Part shown: positions 19,001 through 32,200 of the stretch, one piece after another
Layout: each line of letters begins with the position of its first letter
Position numbering within the stretch: the stretch's first letter is position 1
NCBI RefSeq assembly: GCF_019649055.1
Contig: NW_026570251.1
Location: forward strand, 992,001 to 1,056,000
Source of the DNA: Paramacrobiotus metropolitanus
Lineage: Eukaryota; Tardigrada; Eutardigrada; Parachela; Macrobiotidae
Direction: 5' to 3'
DNA: 64,000 nucleotides
Position numbers and translations under genes: made by a program
Notes under the pieces: generated by a model
What the model saw: only the letters and a program-made list of their open reading frames with translations
The model's database searches: none
Told to the model about the DNA's origin: nothing

Positions 19001-21039
19001 GTGATTAGCATGATGCTTTTGATAGCGCGTAACGGACACCTTGTGGATCATTCAATAACTTCCAAAAAACTGCACGCAAAAATCTTAAGTGGTGATACTT
19101 TTCCAGGAACATTCATAAGCATAAAACAAACGACCGCTACCCCCTCCCCTAAAATAGCGCTGGTCTCCCTACTGGCACATCAAAAGACCTTGGCTTTGAT
19201 GTTTCTGGATCCGCAATAAAAAACTACACTAGAATAGTGCAAAACAATAAACAAAATGACGTACAAAATTATTTTTAAATTTATTTTATGCAACTGTCCA
19301 CACTTGGTGCGATAGAGCTGTACTGTATTTGTACATGTAAGTACGATACGTATTTAAGCAAACGCTCAAATTTTGTGTGCCATCGTGGGCATGCAGGCGC
19401 CTTTGCACTATACAATATCTCACGACTGCTAGCATCGTTTGCAGGAGTGTACTGTACTGTATTCTGTAGTCTGAAATTAAATTTTGTCGGCAAATGCCAA
19501 CCAGCTGCATGGAATCCGAATAATCAATATATAAGTACATGTGTTATACAACAGTATGTCGATGAAATTACCCATAATTACAAATACGTATAGAAGTTTT
19601 GCGATGTATAACTGGTGTTTGATTTACATATTACATATCTATTCTCTCCGAGTTTAACTTTATAAATGTAGATACAACCGATTTAAGTAGCTATTTTAGT
19701 TAAAACTCTACGCTGTATTTATCTACGCATTTGTTGTTTACGCTAGGAGATGCGAGTAAATTAATCAATCATTATTACCAACGAATCAAAAATTAAGTCC
19801 GATATTACATATACTGTATAACGAAAAATCACCTGACCAACACATATGTACACAATTTAAATTTCATAAAGAAAGATACAGTAACTGTTGAAAAACAAAC
19901 TGTACCCGTGGACATCTATGTATATACCGTTTTAGGTGTCCACCTAGGATTTAAGTCTGCATTTTAAGGAATAATACCAGAAAGGTCACCGTACCAATGG
20001 ACCACTTCGTGAAGCCGCCGTACTTGACCTTCGTATCGGCCCACTGCCAGCCGTGTTGTCCGGCACTGTTCGGGTTCTCGGCGATGCTGAGTCCCAGCCA
20101 GATACTGTACCAGGTCCCCGACAGGTAGCGCTCCAGACAGCGCTGCTCCCCGGCCGAGCGGATGGTGGGCATGGTGGCGTTGATGGACTGGCAGAGATCC
20201 ACGGCATCCTGGTAGGTCAGTGTGTAGTTGCTGGTTTGGTTGATGTAGCAGTGGTACTTGCACTGCAAGTTGTACAGCGGCGGACAGTAGCCGTACTGCC
20301 GGGGACGGGCGGTCTGCGGCTTCTCTACACGTAAGGAAATTCCACATATTAAATGAAATTATTTGAAATTTTCGGTATTTATTGTAATTTCATATTGATT
20401 TATTTGTAATTATTCCATATTTTATTTTCTTTAACAAATTAAATCTGTTGTACATAATGAGCTTCACCCTTTATCAACCATTAAGGCTCATACGGTATAT
20501 TGACGGAAATATAATCGTATTATTATCTGCAAAATTGTGAATAACGTAGAACGATGGCACCAAAACGGGCAAAGCGACTGCGTATAATACTGTGCTTAAA
20601 GTCTGCTCGTAAATAAATTACAACGTGAGCTTTTCTGTGTGGAAAGTCTTTTAATACAAATTGTTTTTTTTTTATAAAATCGAGATGCGCTTTTTTATTC
20701 TCATAATAATAAATCCGTGCACAGCCCTAAACGTTCTCGGAGAAAATCGCTATTATTATCAAATTAGAAAATTAATTCATTTTGATAAAATAAAATCATA
20801 TCTATATATGGGATATATGTAATGCGGATTGCGGAAGATCAATTTTGAAGAATCTCAAGTGTGGGTAAAATATCGGTTAAAAACATAATTTAAAGTTATT
20901 TAAGTACAGTATTCATATTATATAACAAAAGCTAATAATACGTACTTGCGCCGTATACTGTTGGACTGGTAGTCAATAACACAACCGGCATCACGACAAC
21001 AATTATTCCCAAAATTTTATAAGTAAAGAATTTTTCCAT
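16067..21039 (-). CDS. Secreted C-type lectin-like / mucin protein
   Basis: Five exons: 21039-20946, 20324-19995, 17775-17434, 17131-16661 and 16497-16067. All junctions are phase 1 and the total is 1668 nt, so 555 residues. Exon 1 is a signal peptide (MEKFFTYKILGIIVVVMPVV). Exons 2-3 carry a C-type lectin-like domain with WLGL, WQWAD, CAEM and the closing DC...VLC cysteines. I see no EPN or QPD sugar motif, so calcium-dependent sugar binding is not assured. After the domain comes a Thr-rich stretch (TTTVTTTVTTATTT), a Ser/Thr/Asn-rich exon 4 with many N-glycosylation sites, and a C-terminal domain of about 135 residues with five cysteines. There is no membrane segment, so it is predicted secreted. 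Intron 2 is about 2.2 kb and carries a transposon. Confidence 0.8.
16471..16740. repeat. Degenerate 'gacattggtgacaaa' repeats spanning an intron and its flanking exon ends
   Basis: On the plus strand 'gac(a/g)(t/c)tggtgacaaa' and variants recur about nine times between 16471 and 16720. They cover the start of exon 5 (SPTLSPMSPS), the 163-base intron 4 and the end of exon 4. The intron thus looks like decayed copies of the neighbouring coding repeat. Confidence 0.7.
18205..19322. mobile_element. DNA transposon with 28-bp terminal inverted repeats, TA-flanked
   Basis: The sequence starting TACAGCTCTATCGCACC (18205-18232) is matched exactly in inverted form at 19295-19322. With the outer TA at each end, this fits Tc1/mariner-type TA target duplications, with an 1118-bp element inside intron 2 of the lectin/mucin gene. 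A minus-strand ORF at 18354-18725 has an ATG, 123 codons and a protein-like translation (ACDIRRLFVEGAKEVIPVYN). I do not see a DDE signature in it. It may be a transposase fragment or a captured sequence. The element is non-autonomous or decayed. Confidence 0.7.
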
Positions 21040-23423
21040 GGTAATCGGCAGCATCCCGAAAAAATCACGAATATCAAACATAACAAACAGACAGTAATTT
21101 CTCGACCCAAATTACCCGGCGACACGGCGTAAAATAAACATTTCATCAAGATATACCGCGGAGCGAAATCGTAAGTTAAACAACCGTCATGTTCCGCAGT
21201 AATTTTCGCGGTTGGGCGTCGGCGCTTAATCTGCCGGCAGTCCATTGTACATCCGACAGATCAGGTGTAATTTATTTTATTTCTTACATCCGCCCAGCTG
21301 TTAAATGTATATATATAAAGATGCGCGCGATTCTTCAGCGGCGTGTCAATGTTTTATTCATGTATCCAGCCTGCCGGGCACGATCATATTTAATCCACAC
21401 AACTTTCACTGCTTAAAAAATATCCTCAGACTTATTGGTTAACTGTCTTTGTTTTTCCTGATGACTCGGCTTCGTTATTTTGACACGGCAATAACCTCCC
21501 ATAAAATTTACAATTTTAATTATCCTGTCGTCTCGTTGTAATCGGCACTACATCATATACAGGGACAACGTATACAGCACTCTGTACCAATTAATAGATA
21601 ATTATTATTAATTGTACACATGACAAAATACACCACAGAAATGTCCAGTAAGGTTTTTATTTTATCGTTAATCCATATAGGCTGAAATGATTTTTCTGAA
21701 TTTTTATTAATCCATTTAGATTTTCATTCACTCAATAATAATAAGTTAGCAACAGAGTATTAATAAAAACTTAAGAAAACAAATCCGAAAATAATCATCC
21801 GAAATTATAAAGTAATTACTAGGAGATTATCAATAAAAATCGGGAAAACCAATGATTTTTATAATTTTTGCAATAAATAGTAGAAATTACAGATGTACTG
21901 CCTTGGTGCTGTTAAGTTATTATGTGCTTCATTATTTTAGAAACCAATTTAATATTATTTAATAATTCAGTCTCTTTCGGTGATATACTTTTTTTTCATA
22001 TTGTTGAATTTACGAATTTCGTTATTTTCAGTGCGGGCAATACCGGGTGATCATATTTTTAAATTGGTTTACTGAGCCCCTTTCTGTGATATATTCACGG
22101 CTTTTATTTTACGCCACACCAATAAAAAAAATAATTAAAAAGAATAATGATTTAATAAAAAAGGAAAGCTCTACCGGTCTGCATTATTTTTTCCAACATT
22201 CGCATTTTACACAGAAAAATCCCTAAAGCAGTCTTCGACTCTTAAGAGCACTTATCACGATAGTCAAATCCGTTCATTCACAAATGCAACCCATGGTATA
22301 AGCAACACTTGATCAACGTGATTCCGTGATTTTTCCCAGCCACTTGACCATCCTTTTCCACAGCACATCCTCTTCGCGTTAATCATGATTTTAATACCGA
22401 AAAAGCGTCCCAATTTCAAGGGTAATAATGCCAGCGTCAAGCCGCGACATCAGCGGACGTTAAATGAGAGAAGAACAGACAGAGTAAAGTGAGAACCATA
22501 CAAAAAATAGCATATCCAACCAATTCTACCCGCGACAAGTCCCTCGGAAAGAACAAGCAACTACTCCGCGCCACATGTAAAATAACCGAAAAAACCTCTT
22601 TGACATTTAGTAGAGTGTAGTAACACGTATCGCTTCCAATCAATCATCATCATCAAATAATCGTCGTTAGGAAAGAAACTGTTCCATCCAACACCGCCGT
22701 GAGACTACTCAACACAATCTGCAAAACGAACAATAATCATTAGCAGCAAATCAGCATTAAAATCTGAAGGCAACATCAAACACAAACTCCCAATTTTAGA
22801 GCTTAATTAACAGAAACATTTCTACAATTCATAGCAAAATCACAAAATTAACGGAATAATTACAAAATAATATTACGAAATTATTACAATGCTTATATTA
22901 TATTCAATTACTAATCCATCAAAAAGACACAAGAATCGCAATAAATACAATTATTTTATGATACGAAAATTACAACAAAAATTATACAGTACCGCACTCG
23001 AAGATAAAAATTACCACAATAATTAGACAATTTATTTCGCAAAAAACGCAACAATAACTAAAATGATTCAGCCATTAAAAAATTCCCATACATTTTATTG
23101 GGTTAATAATACACATATTAAAATTTAAAGCGTACATTTCAGAAGTTGTGTAACCTACGACAGGAAAATAACAATCATACCGTGAAAACAGAACAATACA
23201 AGAAATATTGTAATAGGTACACAAGTAGATTTTATCACACAAAAATTTACTACAACTATGAAGTCTACGATAAGCGCCATCAACCGAAAAATACCGGATA
23301 AATGTGCAAATAAAATACGCGAAAATTCCCATTTCCTCCGCGGTATAAATAATTTTAATAAAAAATTTTATTTACAAACAAAAAATTCATTAAAATGCGT
23401 AAAATTCCCCTTACCACGCCTGT
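21040..23423. other. Intergenic, AT-rich
   Basis: It carries the promoter side of the lectin/mucin gene (21040-21450) and the 3' side of NAP1. A minus-strand frame at 22437-22643 starts with TTG and is probably chance. An AATAAA on the minus strand near 23365 is a plausible NAP1 polyadenylation signal. Confidence 0.4.
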
Positions 23424-25580
23424 TTAATTCTTCCGCGGTTTGCCGGCCGCGCCCTTTCCGGGCGGCGTCCCCGCCACACCCTTCTTCATCCCGCCGGGAC
23501 CGTGGCCGCCCTTCTTGGCCGGCGGCTCATCGTCGCTCTCCTCGTCCTCATCCTCGCCAGCATCGCCCGCGCCGTCCTCATCGTCGTCCTCGTCTTCATC
23601 TTCATCGTCCTCATTCCCGAACTCATCATCACTGTACACATCCTCGTCGTCCTCCTCCGTGAAGATGAGGAGCGCCCGCGGGATGACGCGCGTCCGCAGC
23701 ACCGACGCCAGCTCATACTCCATCTCGGCGTCCTGGATCTTCTGCGCCGTGGCCATTCGCACCTCCGTGTCCACGCTGTCGTCCGCCGCGGACAGGGATT
23801 TCATCAGGGCGCGCAGATCGGTGACGGCCGGGGTGAAGAAGGAGAAGAAGGTGTCCTGCTCTTCCTCCGTCTTCATCTGCCGACGCTCACCCGTCTTCTT
23901 ATTGCGCTACACAGTAACAAAATAATTTCACCAATTAACCCGTGATTTTTTTTTACGGTAAAAAAAATATTCCGTAATTTACCGTAATCATTATTAATGC
24001 ATAAAAATTGAGCAAATTCATTTCACTAGGAAATTAAGCTGATTAATTCCGCTATTTATTCCCTTAGATATCGGAATAATATTCATACAAAACTGAACAA
24101 ATTAATTCCGCTAATTAAAGTAAAAATCGAAATATTCAACAAGCATTTAAAGATTTGAGCTGGCATCTTCTTTTGATCTACTCCACACTGTCATATGAAA
24201 TTCGTATCAATCTACTAAATCACTTTGCACTTTACTTTATTATTGATTGCATTGATCACGCTCTTTTCACGCATTTCACAGTTCACACTAATGACTACCT
24301 TCAACCGTCAAACGCGAAAAATCAAGGAAACATGAACTGACGGAAACGTAACTAGGCGCAATCACATCGAGCTCTGTACCAGCCATATATCCGCTCCTTG
24401 GGCCGAACAGACTATTCATTAGCATCACCACATTTACCACGACCTGATTTCTGGAAATATCCACAGAAACGCTACGGCAACGCATTCTGTCCTCATCTTC
24501 CGAACTACCGCGACAAGGTCATCATTTTTACAAATCAAATATTTCAGAAATAACTCTGGAAAATTACAAAATCAACAACAACCAAATCCAACATAAAACC
24601 AACCAAGGAATAATTTTTAAAAAACATACGGAAATTTCAAAAAACAGCCACGCGTTCAGCTCAAATTTACCGATAATTTACGGGGCAAAATTACACAAAT
24701 TTGTGACAAATATTTACGAGAATATCTGTAGAAGTTAGGCTATATTTTCCAAAAACCAGAAGTCAACTGATCGAAGAGAGAAAGCCGAGAAAACTCGGGG
24801 AACCCCGCGGTCGCTCTCGCTAACTCCAGCGCTTTTTTAAACCACTTTATCGGCCAAAATTACGGTGAATTTTTGTTAAAACTGCTAAATTACCTGGTAG
24901 GTGATCTTCTCCTTCTTGGTCAGATTCTTCCCGTCCTTCCACTCGATGACGGTGCCCTGGGTGGTCTTAGGCTGCAGTCCGGTGATCAAATACAGATCTT
25001 CCCGGCTGATTTCATCCTCGAACTCATACCCGCGCGTCAGCACTTTGTTGCTAAACCAGGGATTCTCGCGGAACTCAAACTCCAGCTTGAAGCCCAACGG
25101 TTTCTCCGTGTACACCGTGCGCACATCCACCAGGTACTCGAGGACCTCATGGTCATGCTGCTCCACCAGATCCACGGTGTGGCCGCTGTTCATCAGCACC
25201 GTCTGCCAGAAATTCGCGATTCCCTTCTGCCCATCGGCCGGGGTGGTCTCCGGTGCGGGGGCATCGTCCTTCAGCTTAAACTGTCCTTCCTCCGCGGTGG
25301 GTTCGTGGACGCCGCTGATGATCTCGGCACGTTTCTTCAGCAGTGGCAGCATCTTCTTGTACGTGTCCGCTTCCTGCTGGAAGATTTGGACGTGCATGTG
25401 ATGTTCGTGTTTTTGAATGTCCATGTGGATGTGCTTCAAGGCGTTCAGCCGGCGCTGGATATTCTCCGGGTAGACGATGGGCTGGATGTCGGATTCACAG
25501 TGTGAGCCTTCTGAGTGCGCGTCCCCGGCGTCGTGATGGTGGACGTGCGGGGCGACTTTGCCGTTGTGTTTGTGGGCCAT
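23424..25580 (-). CDS. NAP1L: Nucleosome assembly protein 1-like histone chaperone
   Basis: Two exons, 25580-24894 and 23906-23424, join in phase 0 (CAG|gtaatt ... gtgtag) and give 389 residues, the usual NAP1 length. The N-terminus is His-rich (HVHHHDAGDAHSEGSHCES). A long helix follows (about 33-85, IQRRLNALKHIHMDIQKHEH). The NAP fold includes FWQTVLMNS, the segment EHDHEVLEYLVDVRTVY near it, GFKLEFEFRENPWFSN and RNKKTGERRQMK before FFSFFTP. A long Asp/Glu tail and a Gly/Lys-rich end close the protein. NAP1 proteins bind H2A-H2B and shuttle between cytoplasm and nucleus. The His-rich start is unusual. Plus-strand ORFs over this gene (Ser-rich 23440-23925, 24873-25505) are antisense shadows. 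Confidence 0.93.
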
Positions 25581-28500
25581 GGTCCGGGGATGATTTAAAA
25601 ATATTTAGAAAATCGTTGGATGAATGAGGGAAGGAGAAAAACTGAGATTTCTGCCGGAGACCCAAGAACTGTCGAGTTTAACGATGATTTAATCGCTGCA
25701 GCACACGCGACGTGAATGAACGTGAAAAAATTAGCTGCTGTCGCAATGTGCAGCGGTTTCAGATGGCAACAGCTGGAGATAGAGAGAGGGCTGCGCGGAT
25801 TGGTTGGGAGGCGGGGCGGAGTTGGATTTTGTTGAGTCAGAAGCGGAAATTCCATCGATCGCGCGCGGTTGGTGATTCCATTGGTATGGAAATTGGTGAC
25901 CACTGACTACACTGGATTTGCATTTTGCAAGTCCGCCAAATTACTCAAATTATTTCGATTATTTCGATACTAGTGGACCCCGCGCAAATTGCGCGGAGTA
26001 AATTAGCGGCTGATAACTGCACGAACTATGGAGACCTGCTCCTACAATATTGTACTTGTTTTCGTTATTATAAATACCACAAACTTAAAAAATACGTACT
26101 ATCAGTTCCATTATTAAGTATCATGTCATACGTACTTATCAGCAGTCAGTGTTAATGAACAGCCAGCCAAACAACCAAAAATACCTGCGCGATTGCACCG
26201 TTTAGAACATTTGAAAACTGATTAATAATTTGACCACTCCGTTCACCACTTTTCTTTGCTTTTCAATCGTACTCGTATTTCTGTACACAAAAAACTTTGA
26301 AACTTTCGAATTCGGTACTCGTACTCTTTTCCCTCCGTTCACTGCGTTACTGCCTGCCCAACGGTCTAAGACAAAATTCCCTTCGCCTGATATTTGCATT
26401 TGCTTTGACCACATTTGCTTGTTTTCAAAATATTTCTGTTTTACATTCACTTTCATTTTGCAAGATATTTGTAAAGTATATTTTTCGTAAATGTCCGAAA
26501 CATGCAGCTGCACTTTTAAACAGTCGGACAAATTTGACAACATACCAATCATGTTGTCGCGCAGTGGATTTCTGGACATACACTGAGAATATTTTCTGCA
26601 ATTCAGATATGTTTACAATAACGCGTACTTCTTTTACACATAGCAAAACTATTGTGCAGAAAATACACTGCAAAGTGTTTTCCCACGTCGGACCATAAGG
26701 GACGGTGAAAGGCGAAAACCCAAAAGGTAGTTTACCGTGTAAATAGTGCGCAGTGTAGCGCACGGGGTGAAAGTAATGAGACCAACCGAAAGGTTTTGAA
26801 ATTTTGTTAACGAAGTGGTCGCAAACTTTTTGGCTTTTAGTTTTCCACGTCCACTTGTGGTTTGAAAGTGCAATTCCGAAAACGCTAAAAGCAAATCTAA
26901 TTTTCGACTTTCGCCAGTTTCGGGATTGCTGTGTATTGTTAGTCTGTGCGAATTCGGAATTTGGCTGTCACTGTGCCACGGAATTACGAAGCACTGCGCA
27001 GAATACTGTCTCGCGTGATGTTCCGCGAGATCCGCTCGTGTCTCACCTGCCTGTGAAACTATCAAATTTGGTAACATGAGGTTTGAAACCCGAACGGCAG
27101 CATAGCTCGCAAGAAGTCTCCACGCTTACTAAAACTGAACATAACAAACAAAAAATTTCCCGGTTTGTTTCAGTTTTTGTTTGTAGCAGTTTCCACAGAT
27201 TTACTGTGCGAAACTTCGCAGCCCAGCAGCAGCAACTGCACAAATTTCATAACTGGAATAGCTGTCAGATTACTATGTGTACGTTGTACATGTACCTTTT
27301 AAAATAATCTGTAGAAATCAAACCTGGACAAAGTTTAAAGTTCAAACGTGTGCCTTTTACCTTCGAAAATTTAAACGCAAATTAAACGAACTCGACTACA
27401 AAGGAGATTCCAAAAATAATTTTCCCTATTCTGTCTCCCTGCGATTTTAGGTTATACACAAATGGTATAATTTTTGCTGGGTAACCCATTATGTAAACTA
27501 TGTCAAGAAATAATTATCAAAAGAATCGAAGAAGAACTTGCCAAACGAAAAACAGAATGGTGAATGCTACTTTTGCACTTTTTTCAGCACCTTTTTGGAA
27601 AATTATTCTTTTTATTGCCACTTCTGACCTGGCAATGTTTTCAACAAAAAACTTAAAGTGTCAACTGCAAATTTAGTACTTGATATTACTGCGATGGCGG
27701 AACATTTTGAAAATCTCAGGGGTAAAAGTAAACATTTTTCTTTCATGAGGCACCGAAATTCCCTTGTAGCGATCTGAGAGTCATCGTGTTGCAAGCTGAG
27801 TTGCAAGCTGCAGCCGTACAATATAATTCTTCGCCGTTACGGTAAAATCAGTAGAGCCCCACAACTTGCGCAAGGTGGCAGCTACATATTTACTTAACTG
27901 CGCTCCGTTAACTGGTTTTTGACGCCCCGTAGACTTCCCATGGCAGAGTTTTGAATTTTTTCTCAAAACTGTTTACGTTTTTCTGAAATCTGATAACTTT
28001 GTACAAATCTACACATTCAGGGCTATCGAACGGTATAAAGACATTCAAGTTTGGTTGAACGTGTCTATGACTTAAACCCTGACACACACAAAATTCGTGC
28101 AGCTTCTTATTCTTTTATATAGATAGATAGATAGATTCGCCATTCGGTTTAATTTTCCATTTCCACTTTAATGGCACAACAGTCTATCAGCTGTATCAGA
28201 AAACGAAAACATTTTATTGCAACTAAAAAATAATAGAAAAACAATATTCTATTAAAGAAAAAAATGTTTGTTGCGCGACGCGGCGACTTGTTAACTTTTC
28301 AGTCACTTTAATGTCGGAGTGGAATGAGATTATGAGAGCAACACTTTCCCACAAATGAACACGAGGGCCACCATTTGCCATTGCACTACAAAATATCTGC
28401 AGTTGCAGCTGCTGTATCCGGTAGACAAGGGTTTGCTTTAGGACAGGAGATAAGAATGGACCATATTTTAAAATATAAACCCGCAAAATTAGCATGTAAT

Positions 28501-29204
28501 CTACGAAAAAATGGGATAAAACAACCCAAGAAACAAAAACGAAGACGTACAATCCATATGCAATTACATGCAGTACAGTACAGTACCTAATTTATTATCA
28601 CGTATTTCAGTTTTATTTTTATTATTTATTTACTGCATTTTTGCTTGTGCTACATCTGTAATACTCTATACAGTTTACGGATATTATAATTCATAATAAT
28701 TGCAGTTTATTTGCTGTAATTTATTTACTATTTTTTGTTTATTTATTTATGAGCTTCATTGACTACATGTATATTGAGTATATTCAGCCTTTTATTTTAC
28801 AACGTCAAAGAAGCCGACACCTAGTGCGGGCGGTCCAAAGGGGTTTTGTGTCCCTTAAACTCGTGAAAATACAGTATTTGATGTATTTGGCAGTTTCCAA
28901 CTTTCCATTAAAAAATAGCGGTGTGAATCTGCAAACGATATCTTTGTAACTGCGTCGTTTTTCCAGCTGACGTATGCAAAACAGACAGTCGACACTATAA
29001 TAAAATGTAAAAAGTGCATATCCAAAATCCAGAATACTAAAAAAACCCGTCCCCAAACACGTTAGCTGCAAAAAAACCCGCGGTGCATTTCCACGCATAA
29101 CAAAAATATCCCGTGCTCATATCAACCGCAGACCCCCGCCCCGAGGCGTAACGCACGACGAGAATTTATCTTGAATGTGACAGAAGAAAAGCGCTTCCCG
29201 GGGT
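25581..29204. other. Intergenic with unassigned ORFs
   Basis: Positions 25581-25900 are the NAP1 promoter region. Minus-strand ORFs at 26202-26579 (ATG, 125 codons) and 26649-27077 (142 codons) are long for this composition, but I see no domain, signal peptide or splice-consistent partner, so they may be remnants of a mobile element. Positions 27600-27966 hold further unassigned minus frames. A gata microsatellite lies at about 28119-28135. The rest shows nothing. Confidence 0.35.
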
Positions 29205-32200
29205 TCACAGTTTGGTGTCCTCTTCGTCGTGGGTGCGCCGGTGAGCAACGGCATAGGCCGCCGGATCAATGGGCCATCCCTCGGTCTCGTACATCTCTCC
29301 TTGGCGCTTAACGCGCTGCCGTTGGCGTGCGGGGCGCCGCGCGGCGGCAACGGCGCCACACTGGATTTATTCACTGGCCGGCCGGGCCCGGCGCCCGCCC
29401 CCGGGGGCCCCGTGCCGTTGGAGTGCGGCCGCAGTTCCCCGGCTTTCATCATCTCGTCGGAGATCGGGTTGTCCACGCCCATCACGTCCTGCCGAAATTG
29501 AAAAGATTTTAAAAGGGTTAAATTATAATTTAAGAAAGCCAATCATGCAGCAACGATCGATTTTATTTTCTTTTTGTGGTAAATACTAAATCCGTTATTA
29601 TATGACAAAAAATACTGCGTACTGGCGGTGACCGCCAGGTCAAAACGCCCGCGACTTTTTATTAGTAACAAAATATATGACGCAGCCAAAATCCGAATCC
29701 ATATACTAATACAAGGAAATTCGTTAGTTCAAGAAATGGACTTTTAATTTTTTTACAGTTTACTTTTTAGCAGATAAAAGAGCAACAGATACAGTCATAC
29801 AGAGTATGCAAGTCCAGATAATTAACCGCTAAGTAGTAAGCACTTAACAGCGTTATGTATTAAGAAAAACAAGAACATTACAGTATTTATAAAAATTAAA
29901 AACAACAAAAACAATTACATATAAAAAATATCACAGTACAAAGCGTTAATAAATTAGAACGAGTATTATTACGATAAAAATAAATGCTTATATAATTATG
30001 CTCATAAATTATAAATATTAATATATTATAAATAAATGCTTATATAATAATTCTTTCTACAGTGACGGCGAAGTTAGTACTACCCAAGGCCTCTAGAGAT
30101 AAGAGCAACTGACGCGATAATGCGTATGGCACCGTACTACGATCGGTAGATCACAAATCTTTCTTAAATGAACACTTATTAACTTATTATCAATATATCG
30201 TATGGCGAGAAGTCATCTACTTTGGTGACTAATTTTACAACCGCTGGGAATTCTCATGCGTGGGCAAATTTTCTACTACATACTTCGGTACTACAATTAA
30301 GCAATCAAATCATTTACAATGCCTGAACAAATTAAATCATTATTTAATAAAATGAAATAAATTATTCTGTTTAATATTTACAAGTTAGTACGCTACAACA
30401 CGCTATACTTCTATACATTGCAGTTGATTGCACTGCACTGACCAGCGGGCGGAGGATCTTCTCGTGGGTGTCCTTGAGGTGCTGCTCGTGGCGGGCGGTC
30501 TGGGCTTTCTTGACCAGGCAGGCGACGGTGATGACGGCGACGAAGACGCAGATGGCCGCCAGCACGATCAGCGGGATGAAGAGGCTGCTGAAACGCTCGA
30601 ACAACGGATGGTATGCCGTGTCGGCCGGCTTCGTCTCGTTCAGGCTCAGGATCCCGCTGGGGATGCCCGGGTACACGCGCGACAACTGCAGGCTCATCTA
30701 CAAGCGATTTATTCAATAATATATTATTTTTATCGGATTTCTTTTTGAATTTTTTATATTTCTATTTTTCAGTATTTGTTCCTATGATGGAGAAAAAAAT
30801 GGGTCACTATCATTTTACCAGAAATCACTCCAGCAAAATTGCTGATCGAAACAAAGCCACAAAAAAATAAATCGGCTCTTCTGACGCTGTTTTATATGCA
30901 GCATTAAAATCTGATCGTACGCGGACAGGGATACTGGCGTACAGACGAATTAAAAAATGAATTTTTGTTTTACACGAAGAAACACTGCCAATAGTTTTTT
31001 ATTAAGCATAAAATGAAGGTTTATTTATTACCGTCAACTGCTTATTGCTATTAGTGACCAGAGTGAACTGCTGCACATTCATAATTCCGCATAAATAAAA
31101 ATTAAACCATTACTTCCTGTTTTTTTAATAAATAAAATCAAAAATCATAAAATGTTTTGATAAATCTTCCGCATTCTCCGCTTGCCTTTTGCATAAGCTT
31201 CAGCTCGGATTCGTAAACAAGGGTAAGCAGCCGGGCACGGGGCATTACAGTGGCCGTATCTGCAAATAAAACAAAGAGCACCTAAAGAAAAATATTTGTG
31301 CTATCCAGCCGTGACAATAGCACCGAAAATGTTCAATTATATCACGCGGCGGAATCTCACAACTTAAGCAGAATCGTAGTGCAGTGGTTAGTACAGTCAA
31401 TGTAAACCGTACCAATACAAGAATGGGATGTCGTATAAAATAGGAAATTTCGATAATTACCAAACATGCTCACAACAGCGAGTAAAAAAGAGAAATCTTT
31501 TTTAATGCTCAAACAGATTAAAAACTGCACAAAAAATAGAAATAATGATTTTTAATGAAGCAAATACGAAAGATTATTCTGATATTCAAAAGCGATTATA
31601 ACATATTTATTACAAAACGTAGAAATAGAAACAGTTATCTAATGAAACAAATTCGACAGATTAATTAACCGATGTTAGAAAGCGATAACAACATAATAAC
31701 AAAAGCATGTAAAAAATAGAAATAATAAATTTTAAGAAAATAAACTCGGCAGATTAATTATTCTATGTTCAAAGACGATTAAAACACATCAAAACCGGCA
31801 CAAGCAATTAAAACACATTAATAACAGCACGTAAAAAACAGAAATGTTTATTTTCAATAAAATAAATTCAGATTAATTATTTCGATGTTCAAAAGCGATA
31901 AAAACCTACTTGTTGCGGTGTCCTTGTACACCGCGTACGCTGTCACCAGCCACACATTCCCGTTCTGCGCGGCGGCGGCGGAATCGCTATCCAGGAGCTT
32001 CGGGGACGGCGCAATAAAGCGCAGCACCGGCCAGGGTGTCGACGGGACCGGCTCCGTCTCCAGCACCCCCGGATGCATGCGGTGCTCCTCCACGACGTCG
32101 GGCGAGGTCGTGCTGACGTTGCTGGAGGAGGGCGCGTAGATAATCGGCCAAAAGACCATCTCGGCCAAACGTTTCTTGGCCGTCGCGTCGAAGACGAACT

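Noticed and set aside
22437-22643. Hydrophobic minus ORF of 68 codons
   Set aside because: Starts at TTG, no splice partners, AT-rich region.
23440-23945. Long plus-strand ORFs (Ser-rich and hydrophobic) over 23.4-23.9 kb
   Set aside because: They are antisense readings of the Asp/Glu codons of NAP1 exon 2. The minus frame has domain evidence and splice consistency.
24873-25627. Plus-strand ORFs of 210 and 166 codons over 24.9-25.6 kb
   Set aside because: Shadows of NAP1 exon 1 in a GC-rich exon where stops are rare on both strands.
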